Part shown: one piece after another, positions 42,801 to 50,020 of the stretch
Layout: every line of letters begins with the position of its first letter
Numbering within the stretch: the first letter of the stretch is position 1
Source: UBA4572 sp049965515
Lineage (GTDB): Bacteria > Nitrospirota > Leptospirillia > Leptospirillales > Leptospirillaceae
Direction of reading: 5' to 3'
NCBI GenBank assembly: GCA_049965515.1
Contig: JBMFWG010000006.1
Span: 1-54,581 of the forward strand
DNA: 54,581 bases
Notes under the pieces: model-generated
Database searches by the model: none
What the model was told of the DNA's origin: nothing
The model's input: the letters and a program-made list of their open reading frames with translations, nothing else
Made by a program: the position numbers and the translations under genes

Positions 42801-44617
42801 TTTTCCCGCTCGGAGATGGCCAGTCGCTCCAGGGTTTTTGAGATATTCCTGGCGAGCTCCTCCAAAAGGCTCCGGATCTCGGTGTCGAAGACCTCTCTCT
42901 CTCGATGGAAGAGGAGAAGGGCTCCGAAGGGGGAGTCTTCCCGCTGAAGGGGCATCAAGGCCATACTTCCTGCGGAGGGAGGGAGGAGCCCGGAAGACTC
43001 GTCAGGGGCCTCACCGGCGCTCAGGAATTGAGGGAGGTCGGGACGTCTGAACGTCTCTTCATAAACTTTCTGAATCAGGGTGTCCGAAAGAAGGTCGGGC
43101 GTCCCGGCCACTGCCAGGGTCTTCACTGCAGGAGTGGTCATGTCGCCGACCCAGGCAAGGAGCACCCCGGGAATCTGACGGGCCCTTTCGCAGACGCCAA
43201 TGGCCATCTCTTCAAAGGTGTGGGCGTCCGTGAGCAGCTGGTTGGCCCGGGCGAAGAAGACGGTGAAGTCGGAGAGGCGGGCCAGGCGGCTCGATTGTCG
43301 ATGGCGCAGGGTCACATCAAGGAGGGTGACGACGACGATGGGTTCCCCGTCGATCATGGTCATGGTGGCTGACCCTTCGGCCCAAAGTTCGGATCCGTCC
43401 TTCCTGCGGCCGTGCAATTCTCCTATTCGGATCTGTGTCTCCTGGGTGAGTCGGGAATAGAGGATGGCTCCGACGCGAAAATACTCCGCCTGATCGTTAT
43501 AGAGAACGCGCGTGGGCAGGCCGGCGAGCTCAGCGGGGGAGGGGTAGCCCAGGATTTCCGCCATCCGTCTGTTGGCTTCCACGATGGTGCGATCCTTGAG
43601 CAGGAGAATTCCGGCGATGGTGTTTTCGAGGAGTGCTTCCCGAAGGGTCCGGTTCCGATGTTCGGCTGCCCGGGCCTCGATCCGGGATATCCCCAGAGAG
43701 ATCCCTCGGGAAAGTTCCTGGAGAATGGCCAGGATCTCCGGGGTAAAGACCCCGGTGGCGTGGTGGTAAAGGGCAAAGATGTTGCGGACATGGTCCGATT
43801 CCCCCACGGGCAGGACCACAAAGCTCCCCAGTCCATAGGCGGCGAAGGCCTCGATATAGACGGTCTGGGCGGAGGATTGGGCTCCCTTAAAAAATCGTCC
43901 CAGGCTCTCGTTGACCAGAGGACGCCCCGTCGTGAAGGCCGTCCATGAAGGGCCAAGAATCCCCGATTTTTGCGGGTCGGCGGGGATTCGGACCCGGTCG
44001 AGGTAGCCGACCGACTCTCCGGATCGGGCCAAGATGTCAAAAAATCCCTCCTCTCCCGGGTGGCCAATCCAGGCCAGGGGAAGGTGGGCTTCTTCCACCG
44101 CCAGATCGCAAATTTCCTGAAAGAACCTGTCCCTGTCGTGGGCGAGGACGACCGTGCGGTTGACCTTGGCCAAAAGCTCGGTGAACTCCCTAAGCTGCCG
44201 GAGGACTTTCTCACCGGCGAGTTTTTCGGTGATGTCCCGAGAGGAGAAAAAGGCAAATCGATGGTCTCCCACAGAGAAGGAGGCGGCGCGGATCTCTACG
44301 GGCAGGATCGACCCGTCCTTTTTCCGGTGGAGGGACTCGAAGAAGAGCGTGTGGTTCGGAGAGAGGGCCAGCGTTCGGGTGATGTTGTCGGCAAGTTCGG
44401 GCCCGGTATAGTGGGCGTCCCAGGTCGAGACGTGGCTTCCGAGAAGTTCTGGGGGGGTGTATCCCAGCATCTCGAAGAACAAGCGGCTGGCCGCCACCAG
44501 AACTCCCTGCGGGTCGAGGATGTGGATCCCGTCGGTGGCTGCTTCGAGAAGGGGGGCAAATGGCTGAAAGAGAGAGCTTTGGGGAGGTTCGGAGGCGTCT
44601 TTCTTTGGAGGAGTCAT
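39869..44617 (-). CDS. Giant PAS/GAF/GGDEF/globin/GAF/EAL cyclic-di-GMP protein
   Basis: 1582 residues. Order: PAS (about 20-130), GAF (150-315), PAS (325-440), GAF (450-600), PAS (605-720), GGDEF (725-895; RLGGDEF 808-814 with inhibitory site RDND 801-804), globin-coupled-sensor-like domain (915-1055; candidate heme His997 in AGETHTLVGIEP), GAF (1060-1240), EAL (1250-1490; EALAR at 1272, Asn1329, Glu1361, DDLGAGYSS at 1390, Lys1411, Glu1448) and an unclassified His/Cys-rich tail. Both catalytic signatures look intact, so it could make and break cyclic di-GMP under oxygen or redox control. No membrane segments. ATG 44617 follows GGAGGGAGG. Confidence 0.88.
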   Translation of the reverse strand: MTPPKKDASEPPQSSLFQPFAPLLEAATDGIHILDPQGVLVAASRLFFEMLGYTPPELLGSHVSTWDAHYTGPELADNITRTLALSPNHTLFFESLHRKKDGSILPVEIRAASFSVGDHRFAFFSSRDITEKLAGEKVLRQLREFTELLAKVNRTVVLAHDRDRFFQEICDLAVEEAHLPLAWIGHPGEEGFFDILARSGESVGYLDRVRIPADPQKSGILGPSWTAFTTGRPLVNESLGRFFKGAQSSAQTVYIEAFAAYGLGSFVVLPVGESDHVRNIFALYHHATGVFTPEILAILQELSRGISLGISRIEARAAEHRNRTLREALLENTIAGILLLKDRTIVEANRRMAEILGYPSPAELAGLPTRVLYNDQAEYFRVGAILYSRLTQETQIRIGELHGRRKDGSELWAEGSATMTMIDGEPIVVVTLLDVTLRHRQSSRLARLSDFTVFFARANQLLTDAHTFEEMAIGVCERARQIPGVLLAWVGDMTTPAVKTLAVAGTPDLLSDTLIQKVYEETFRRPDLPQFLSAGEAPDESSGLLPPSAGSMALMPLQREDSPFGALLLFHREREVFDTEIRSLLEELARNISKTLERLAISEREKLLSAALASVSDGATVTDSHGYILYANAAFSHITGYSPEELEGRTLAHLRGPGTDPKTLHEISRAIRKGEGFHGQVLNFTKEGAPFWNLLTLSPIKNRTGTVSHFVAVLRDISEIRTLSDQLEYQALHDPLTGLPNRRALESHLSRALARGQRNGTVTAIGLLDLNDFKPVNDTYGHEAGDRLLRDFARRAGEMLRDNDFLARLGGDEFVIVIEDLDPVRLEGQLAPLLARLHRTVEIPFEMEEGKTATVGMTMGLALAPMDSREPDELLRLADAAMYQGKGRKNQEGEWWQRGPEANETAAEEPFDPYGEEASRLLRENQNSLKGLVDRFVQDFYDHLAREPEASAIISSLTPSELDSLKVRQAEHLIFLLDPDTTRDNILARARQAGETHTLVGIEPSLLLQSKSLYSNLLVEHLTLSRLSPRDRYRIYLAADSRLHEDIREEIRTGTTVRGAYFELLALPLPPAGTRWIDAVRREINRTALLPGLRCSLLFRLDSEGVFQIEAQSGACSMDAALLMGAPGTEPVVDPAHPRGQGPISRAYRRLQTAISPAIGQDFRFSPWHPLLKKLGLRSAMAIPLLNSSGQAVAIVGLFGAYPNQFSSSWMGQFAQSFRHRMEQVWSLCNMPVEVVSREESERYRRELYRGGLAMYMQPVIDLRNGSFSKVEALARLVLPDGTLIMPNQFLPVLSGDDINWLFRQGLDQSLDRLADFEKEGLELDLSLNISPVTLLEPLCSEWVLRSLEHHGIPPSRLSLEILEDRSLDLSSQHATIAKLTAAGVRLSMDDLGAGYSSLQRLSSLPFDKIKVDQSLLAHIRTLPLETLGILGSIIQMGRELGYGVVVEGLEDPGMIEVAAILGARYGQGYSLARPMPADRILDWSRTRHLPPQTGKITSWVGALASHWQFMHSEESPQSFPLDHCPLTLFFHHKKLDTSPQAAWHVALHHPETNREEIGKKLTDWLVEKVRNEGKSFWIPPS

Positions 44618-44883
44618 GGGGCCTCCCTCCAGGGAATTTTCCTTCCCGCAGACAAGGGCAAGGTTGAGGCTTTTGTGCCGGACCCAAGAAAGCAGCCGGA
44701 AATTGCTCCTTTCTGAGCCCTGACGAACGTCATAATCATAATATCACAGATGAAACCAATATCGATAAAGTGAACCCGCAGGGATATTTCAAGGTTTTGA
44801 AGATAAAAGGAAAATTGCATAAAGGAGTGCGGTCGGGGGGGATTTCTGCGGTCTTTTGACTGGAACCTCCCGAGAATCTTCGG

Positions 44884-45429
44884 TCAGAGAGAGACGACAA
44901 GAAGGATGGTGGCGGGATCGGTGCCGGGGTTTTTCCAGTTGTGGGGCTGGTGCGGGTCGAAGTAGACCGCATCAAGCGGTCCGAGATCGTAGGCCTTGCC
45001 GGCCTGTTCGAAGAGGGTGTTTCCGGAGAGAACCACCCCGAACTCCTCACCCTTGATTCCGGCATAGGGCTGTTCTCCCACCTCTCCCCCCGGATCAAGG
45101 GTGATGAGAAGAGGCTGCATCTTCTTGGCGGCAAATCCCCGGGCCAGAGGCTCGACTGTCGCATGGGAGGTGGTGCTGTAAACCCGCCGCCTGTTCCGGG
45201 CCGGCATCACAAGGGGGTCAGATTCGCCGGGAGTGTCGTCGAAGAGAGTGGTAATGGGAAGCTCCAGGGCGGCACAGACCTTTTCAAGGGTGGCGATGGA
45301 GGGGGAAACCTGCCCCGATTCGATCTGGGAGAGGGAGGAGGCGGAAATCCCCGCCTTTTTGGCAAGATTTCTAAGGGAGAGGCTCTGATTTTTTCTGAGT
45401 TCGCGAAGTCGTTCGCTGACCTGTTTCAT
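44884..45429 (-). CDS. XRE-family regulator with C-terminal cupin domain
   Basis: 181 residues. N-terminal helix-turn-helix (about 6-62): RLRELRKNQSLSLRNLAKKA, then GISASSLSQIESGQVSPSIA. Cupin domain (about 105-180): GEEFGVVLSGNTLFEQAGKA and YDLGPLDAVYFDPHQPHNWK. This architecture (PuuR/SutR-like) senses a small ligand with the cupin and usually regulates neighbouring or own genes. No metabolic partner gene is adjacent. The start codon has no proper ribosome binding site, and a promoter lies so close that the mRNA may be leaderless. Confidence 0.9.
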   Translation of the reverse strand: MKQVSERLRELRKNQSLSLRNLAKKAGISASSLSQIESGQVSPSIATLEKVCAALELPITTLFDDTPGESDPLVMPARNRRRVYSTTSHATVEPLARGFAAKKMQPLLITLDPGGEVGEQPYAGIKGEEFGVVLSGNTLFEQAGKAYDLGPLDAVYFDPHQPHNWKNPGTDPATILLVVSL

Positions 45430-45435
45430 GCCTCA

Positions 45436-45464
45436 AGTTTAAAGAAGGGGGGATCCGGATTCAA
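45436..45464 (-). promoter_or_regulatory. Promoter candidate of the XRE-cupin gene, possibly leaderless
   Basis: Minus strand TTGAAT (45464-45459), 17 bases, TAAACT (45441-45436). Transcription would begin around 45429, the A of the ATG. Confidence 0.5.
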
Positions 45465-45512
45465 GGTTTCGGAGGTTTTGTGGGCTTGACGAAAAGTCCG
45501 AGGCGTCAGGAA

Positions 45513-45538
45513 GCCGTCCCCCTCAGGGGGGGGACGGC
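45513..45538 (-). terminator. Strong hairpin after the ferredoxin gene
   Basis: Perfect 10-bp stem GCCGTCCCCC / GGGGGACGGC (outer arms 45513-45522 and 45529-45538) with a 6-base loop, 43 bases after the ferredoxin stop. The following bases on the minus strand are TTCC, so the T-run is poor; it may stabilise or terminate the mRNA. Confidence 0.5.
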
Positions 45539-45580
45539 CGTCAAGGAGGTCCCGAGGGTCGGCCAGAGCCGCTGATCCGA

Positions 45581-45886
45581 TCAGTATCCGGAGGAGAATC
45601 CCAGGATCTCGACGGTCACATTCTCGGCTCCGAGCCGGGCCTGGCAGGCCAGACGGGACTTCGATCCTACGCCGACGACGGCATCGAGTCGTTCGTTTTC
45701 GGGGCGTTCAGTTTTGGACAGTGTCTTTCGCCCCTCGTTCACAAAAATGTGGCATGTTCCACAGGAGGCCTTTCCTCCGCATTTGTGGCCGATGTTTTCT
45801 CCGGCTTCGATGAGAATGTCGAGAATTCTCGTTCCGCTTTCGGCATCTTTAGTTTTTCCCGAGGGCATGATGGTAACGATCGGCAT
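45581..45886 (-). CDS. [2Fe-2S] ferredoxin
   Basis: 101 residues. ATG 45886 has AAGGAGT 7 bases upstream; the open frame back to 46108 has no support. Cluster ligands Cys36, Cys42, Cys45 and Cys81 in HKCGGKASCGTCHIFVNEG and SRLACQ, the C-x5-C-x2-C-x35-C spacing of plant/adrenodoxin-type ferredoxins. EAGENIGHKCGG resembles the Isc-type and P450-type ones. It is a soluble one-electron carrier. No partner enzyme is adjacent; the divergent CDGSH gene is another iron-sulfur protein. Confidence 0.9.
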   Translation of the reverse strand: MPIVTIMPSGKTKDAESGTRILDILIEAGENIGHKCGGKASCGTCHIFVNEGRKTLSKTERPENERLDAVVGVGSKSRLACQARLGAENVTVEILGFSSGY

Positions 45887-46039
45887 TTCCGGACTCCTTG
45901 TGTAAGTGTTCGGTGATTTTCTGACCCTCCCCGGAGGGATGAGGGTCGGGGCAATCCGCCATTGTCCTGCCAGACAGGAGAAAAGGGCGGGGACAAGGCG
46001 CAAGGGGGATGCACACGGTTGGGTGTGGGGTCCTTGTTC

Positions 46040-46062
46040 GAGACGGCCTCGTCTCTTTATTT
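46040..46062 (+). terminator. Hairpin plus T-run on the plus strand, no upstream gene
   Basis: GAGACG-GCCT-CGTCTC (46040-46055) followed by TTTATTT. It has intrinsic terminator shape, but the only upstream gene (ferredoxin) is on the other strand. Confidence 0.4.
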
Positions 46063-46507
46063 GTGTGAGGAGGTATGGCCCGGGCCCCGAAGGTGGGAAG
46101 GAAAGCATTCGGGTCAGGAAAGTGGTGAGTCGTGAATGCGAATCAACGACGGAGACTTCTTCGTTCCGGCTTTGATTGTGGAGGAAGCGCCAGATCGAAA
46201 AAAAACTGACGAGAACAACCTCCCTGAAAAAGATAGCGAATTTCCTTCTCTTTCGTCAACCGCTCCACGCATTCGAGGGAAGTGTCCATGACGTCAGGAA
46301 AAGAGGTTGTCCCTTTTCTTGGAAAGCGTGCCGGTTTTCCTGTTTGTCCTTGTAAGATGAGGAGAAGGGAGCGACAATGTGAGGTCTTCTGGCGCATCTT
46401 TTCTGGGCGATCTCTTCCCTGAACCGGCTCTGGGGCATTGGCGAGGGATTAGAGATCTGGGGAGAGTCGATATATGTTCTTATCACTCAATCCTGATTTC
46501 GTCTCTC

Positions 46508-46537
46508 TTGACAATAAGTTTAAGTTAAAACTAAAAT
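46508..46537 (+). promoter_or_regulatory. Promoter of the CDGSH gene, with imperfect palindrome in the spacer
   Basis: TTGACA (46508-46513), 18 bases, TAAAAT (46532-46537). The spacer and first -10 base hold AGTTTAAGTTAAAACT (46517-46532), a palindrome with 6 of 8 pairs matching, a possible operator. Confidence 0.65.
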
Positions 46538-46607
46538 TGGCAGTGTCATCGGGGGGTAGACTCTCTCCTCCCCCTCAAACAGCTGACGTCATTTCAAGGA
46601 GGTTCCT

Positions 46608-46796
46608 GTGTCTGATGTGAATGTGAAGTGCATGAAGAACGGTCCGCTCGAAGTGACGGGTGAAATCACCATCACCGACGACAAGGGCCAGGTCATCAAG
46701 GATGGTCAGAAGTCCCATTATCTGTGCCGTTGCGGCGCTTCGGCGAAGAAGCCCTTCTGCGACGGATCCCACAGCCGGATCCACTTCGCCTCCTGA
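46608..46796 (+). CDS. CDGSH iron-sulfur domain protein
   Basis: 62 residues. CRCGASAKKPFCDGSH supplies the 3Cys-1His [2Fe-2S] site (Cys40, Cys42, Cys51, His55), the hallmark of mitoNEET-like proteins. The N-terminal half is a beta strand pair typical of short bacterial members (MKNGPLEVTGEITI). Function in bacteria is poorly known: electron or cluster transfer. Start is GTG 46608 with AAGGAGG 4 bases upstream, preceded by its own promoter. It stands alone, with a hairpin after it. Confidence 0.93.
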   Translation: MSDVNVKCMKNGPLEVTGEITITDDKGQVIKDGQKSHYLCRCGASAKKPFCDGSHSRIHFAS

Positions 46797-46805
46797 GCCT
46801 TTTTT

Positions 46806-46848
46806 GTGTCGGGACTCCGGCATTCTTCCTTAGTTCGGATCCCGGCAC
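46806..46848 (+). terminator. Terminator-like hairpin after the CDGSH gene
   Basis: GTGTCGGGA (46806-46814) pairs with TCCCGGCAC (46840-46848), one G-T pair, extended inside by TCCG/CGGA after a one-base bulge. Loop 16. Followed by ATTTCTCTCC, only moderately T-rich. Confidence 0.5.
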
Positions 46849-46891
46849 ATTTCTCTCCTTCTGGAATCGTGACACTCTTCTCTCTTTTTTC

Positions 46892-46920
46892 TTGAGTCTT
46901 TTTCTCCTCTCGGCTAAGAT
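46892..46920 (+). promoter_or_regulatory. Promoter of the glyQ operon
   Basis: TTGAGT (46892-46897), 17 bases, TAAGAT (46915-46920), 48 bases before the glyQ ATG. Confidence 0.65.
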
Positions 46921-46967
46921 CAAGGCGACAGAGACGACTCACTCCCCAGGCAAGGATCTCCCCGACC

Positions 46968-47819
46968 ATGATGACATTCCAGGATATGGTGATGACCCTC
47001 AAGGGGTTTTGGGCCCGCGAGGGATGCCTTCTCCTTGAGCCTTACGATATGGAAATGGGCGCGGGGACCTTCCACCCGGCGACCTTTTTCGGTGCACTGG
47101 GTCCCCAGGAAACTCGGGTCGCCTATGTGCAAGGCTGTCGGCGACCGACCGATGGCCGATTTGGAGAAAATCCCAACCGGCTCCAGCATTACTACCAGTT
47201 TCAGGTTCTCCTCAAGCCCTCTCCCGACCGCTCCCAGGAGCTCTATTTGGCGAGTCTCGCGGCCCTGGGCCTCCGAACCTCCTCCCACGACATCCGCTTT
47301 GTCCATGACGACTGGGAGTCTCCGACACTCGGGGCCTGGGGTCTCGGCTGGGAGGTCTGGCTCGACGGGATGGAGGTGACCCAGTTCACCTACTTCCAGG
47401 AGGTCGCCGGGATTCCGCTTGCGCCCGTGAGCGTGGAGATTACCTATGGACTTGAGCGGCTGGCCATGTATCTTCAGGGGGTCTCGAACGTCTATGACCT
47501 TCGCTACAACGATCGGGTCACCTATGGCGACATCTTCCAGGAAAACGAGCGCCAGCAGTCGATTGCGAATTTTGAAAAGAACGATCGGGAATGGATCCGG
47601 AGAGAGTTCGACCAGATGGAGGCGGAATCCCGTTCCCTTCTGGGGGACGGGCTCTATCGCCCTGCCTATGAAAGGGTCCTGAGGATGTCTCATTGCTTCA
47701 ATCTTCTTGATGCCCGGGGGGCCGTGGGAGCTGAAGAGCGCCAGCGGCTCATCGGGCGTGTCCGGGGGCTCGCCCGTAAGGTGGCGGCCCTCTATACCGG
47801 AAAGGAGGAGGAGCGATGA
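46968..47819 (+). CDS. glyQ: Glycyl-tRNA synthetase alpha subunit
   Basis: 283 residues, class II catalytic subunit of the tetrameric bacterial enzyme. Starts TFQDMVMTLKGFWAREGCLL, then EPYDMEMGAGTFHPATFFGA, YVQGCRRPTDGRFGENPNRL (motif 2 region) and YGLERLAMYLQGV. ATG 46968 or the next ATG (46971) may be used; AAGGAT lies upstream. It heads glyQ-glyS-ribD-ribE-yacG-cobI and overlaps glyS by 4 bases. Confidence 0.96.
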   Translation: MMTFQDMVMTLKGFWAREGCLLLEPYDMEMGAGTFHPATFFGALGPQETRVAYVQGCRRPTDGRFGENPNRLQHYYQFQVLLKPSPDRSQELYLASLAALGLRTSSHDIRFVHDDWESPTLGAWGLGWEVWLDGMEVTQFTYFQEVAGIPLAPVSVEITYGLERLAMYLQGVSNVYDLRYNDRVTYGDIFQENERQQSIANFEKNDREWIRREFDQMEAESRSLLGDGLYRPAYERVLRMSHCFNLLDARGAVGAEERQRLIGRVRGLARKVAALYTGKEEER

Positions 47820-50020
47820 GTGCCCCGAGTATCGGGACCCCTTCCGATCTCCGTCAGAGTGCTCTCCTTGAGGTCGGATGTGAGGAGCTTCCGGCCGGCT
47901 CCGTCTCCGATGTCCTCGAGTCTCTGACCCGTTTGGTCCGGGCCGGGCTTGAAGAGAAAGGGGCCTCCTTTTCGGGGATTTTTTCGGGGGGAACTCCCGC
48001 CCGCCTTGTGGTGCGCATCGACGGCCTTCTTCCGGAGACGGCCGCCCGGGAGGAGCTCGTTACCGGTCCCCCGGTCTCGGCTGCCGGAGGATGGCCCGCC
48101 GACCCCTCTCCTGCGGTCCGTGGCTTTGCCCGGGCCCAGAATGCTACCCCGGAAGACCTGGAGGTTGTGGAGACCCCACGGGGGCGCTACCTGGCCCTCC
48201 GGAAACGACTCCCGTCCCTTCCTGTCTTCGAGATCCTTCCCGCCATTTTCCAGGGAGCTCTCTCCTCCCTGACCTTTCCAAAAAGCATGCGTTGGGGACA
48301 GGGAAACGGTCCCTTCCTTCGGCCCCTTCTCTGGATTCTCGCCCTCTATCGGGATGAGGTGGTGGGCTTTGAGTTTTCCGGACAGGTTTCGGGCCGGCTG
48401 ACCTTTCCTCCTCGCTTCCGGGGAAGTGCCCCTGTCCTTGTCCGTAATGTGGCCCACTATGATACGGAGGTTCGGGAGTGGGGAGTGGAGCTTTCCATTG
48501 CCCGGCGACGGGACTGCATTGAAAACGACCTGATTCTGGCCATGCGCATGGAGGAGAGCTCCGGGACCTGGCCTGACGGCCTGACCCTTTCCCTGGACCC
48601 TCAGCTTCTTGATGAGGTGACCTGTCTGGTGGAGAACTACCGGGTCATTCCGGCGACTCTTCCCGAGCGTTTTTCGGGAATCCCGGCCCCCGTTGTTCGC
48701 ACGGTGCTCAAGGTCCACCAGAGATTCTTTGTCGCCGATTCGGGGGCCGGACGTCCCGTGGCCCACTTTCTTGGCGTTTCGGCCAATCCCACCGCCGAGC
48801 TCTCGGTGGTGCGGGACGGGTATGTGCGGGTCGTGGCCGCCCGTCTTGAGGATGCCGCCTACTACATCCATCGGGATGTGGCCCTGCCCTTGTCCGATCG
48901 GGTGCTGGGGCTCGACTCCGTTGTCTTTTTCCCGGGAGTGGGCTCGGTGGGAGACAAGGTCCGGGCAACCCGCCGCCTTCTTTATGAGGTCCTGGCCCTT
49001 CTTCCCGACGGGCTGATCGATCAACACCACACCACCCGGGAGGATCTTGCGGCCATTTGTGAACGGGCGGCAATTCTCTACAAGGCCGATCTTCTCACGG
49101 GCCTTGTCAAGGAATTTCCGGAGCTTGAAGGGGAAGTGGGGCGCTACTATTTTCTTCGGGAAGTGGAAAAAGGCGGGGCTGCGACGCCCTTTGACCGGGC
49201 GGTGGCCCAGGCGATTGCCTCCCATTATGCTCCCCGTACCTTCCGGGATCCTGTTCCCGAGGATTTGCCCTCCCTCCTTCTCTCCCTGTGCGACCGGGCG
49301 GTGGGCCAGGCCGGAGCTTTCCTGGGGGGAGCGAACCCCAGTGGCTCCCTCGACCCCTTTGCCCTTCGGCGAAGTGGTTTGGGGCTTGTCCGGATTCTGG
49401 CCGAAGGGGCCCTTCCCCTCACTTTGTCGAAGCTTTCGGAGTTGGCGCTTGAGTCCTGGGCCCTTTCCTCTCCCCCGAAGCCTCTGGCCGAGACCTCTCA
49501 GGCCTTGGTGGCCTTCTGGGAGGATCGAATGGAAAGCCTCTTTACGAGGGACGGAGCCTCGGCCTGGTACGGGGCGGCCCGTCTCTCCGACGAGCCCCCC
49601 TTTCTCTCCTGGCGTCGTCTCGAGTTTCTCTCGGAGTTTCTTCACGGCTCGGACTTCGAAGCCTTCGAAACGGTCAAGACGCGCGTTGACAGGATTCTCT
49701 CGGGAGAACCCTCCTCCTTCGATCCGGCCCTGATCGCAGTCTCCGAGGAGCGGGCACTGTGGGAGAGCCTTGTGGCGCTTGGAAAGACCCCCTTCCCGCA
49801 CGATCCGACCCGGGAGGATTTTTTTTCGGAGGTCCTGCGGCTGAAGCCCCTTCTGCCGGTGATCGAGGCCTTCTTTTCCGCTGTCCTGGTCAATGATCCC
49901 GATCCGAGGGTCCGGAGTAACCGGCAGGCGCTTCTGGCCATTCTTGCCGGCCGTCTCTCCGTTTTCGGCCATCTCGACCACCTCGTCTCTCTTGCCCGGA
50001 AGGAGCGGGACAACGGGTGA
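47816..50020 (+). CDS. glyS: Glycyl-tRNA synthetase beta subunit
   Basis: 734 residues, usual size. N-terminal ALLEVGCEELPAGSV, PKSMRWGQGNGPFLRPL, VPLGESLIT-like region replaced by VARNVAHYD-type sequence, KVHQRFFVADSGAGRPVAHF, an HD-like segment RAAILYKADLLTGLVKEFPE with GRYYFLREV, and a C-terminal tRNA-binding domain. It recognises tRNA-Gly and forms the enzyme with GlyQ. ATG 47816 overlaps the glyQ stop; ribD overlaps its own stop by 4 bases (GTGA). Confidence 0.95.
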   Translation: MSAPSIGTPSDLRQSALLEVGCEELPAGSVSDVLESLTRLVRAGLEEKGASFSGIFSGGTPARLVVRIDGLLPETAAREELVTGPPVSAAGGWPADPSPAVRGFARAQNATPEDLEVVETPRGRYLALRKRLPSLPVFEILPAIFQGALSSLTFPKSMRWGQGNGPFLRPLLWILALYRDEVVGFEFSGQVSGRLTFPPRFRGSAPVLVRNVAHYDTEVREWGVELSIARRRDCIENDLILAMRMEESSGTWPDGLTLSLDPQLLDEVTCLVENYRVIPATLPERFSGIPAPVVRTVLKVHQRFFVADSGAGRPVAHFLGVSANPTAELSVVRDGYVRVVAARLEDAAYYIHRDVALPLSDRVLGLDSVVFFPGVGSVGDKVRATRRLLYEVLALLPDGLIDQHHTTREDLAAICERAAILYKADLLTGLVKEFPELEGEVGRYYFLREVEKGGAATPFDRAVAQAIASHYAPRTFRDPVPEDLPSLLLSLCDRAVGQAGAFLGGANPSGSLDPFALRRSGLGLVRILAEGALPLTLSKLSELALESWALSSPPKPLAETSQALVAFWEDRMESLFTRDGASAWYGAARLSDEPPFLSWRRLEFLSEFLHGSDFEAFETVKTRVDRILSGEPSSFDPALIAVSEERALWESLVALGKTPFPHDPTREDFFSEVLRLKPLLPVIEAFFSAVLVNDPDPRVRSNRQALLAILAGRLSVFGHLDHLVSLARKERDNG

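Larger units (their letters stand above)
45887..46607. other. 721-base non-coding stretch between ferredoxin and CDGSH genes
   Basis: No ORF here has a convincing start or protein-like composition. The part nearest ferredoxin carries the inverted repeat GACCCTC / GAGGGTC (45923-45929 and 45941-45947) in the ferredoxin leader. A hairpin with T-run lies at 46040-46062 on the plus strand. The middle (about 46130-46480) looks featureless and is less GC-rich. The right end holds the promoter and leader of the CDGSH gene, including a G6/C5 pairing (46551-46574) that could form a hairpin near the start of that mRNA. Confidence 0.6.

Noticed and set aside
46143..46397. 84-residue minus-strand ORF in the ferredoxin-CDGSH gap
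   Set aside because: No ribosome binding site, no recognisable pattern, and several equally long frames overlap it.
47792..49981. 729-residue open frame opposite glyS
   Set aside because: Shadow of glyS: Arg/Gly/Pro-rich composition with no domain pattern.
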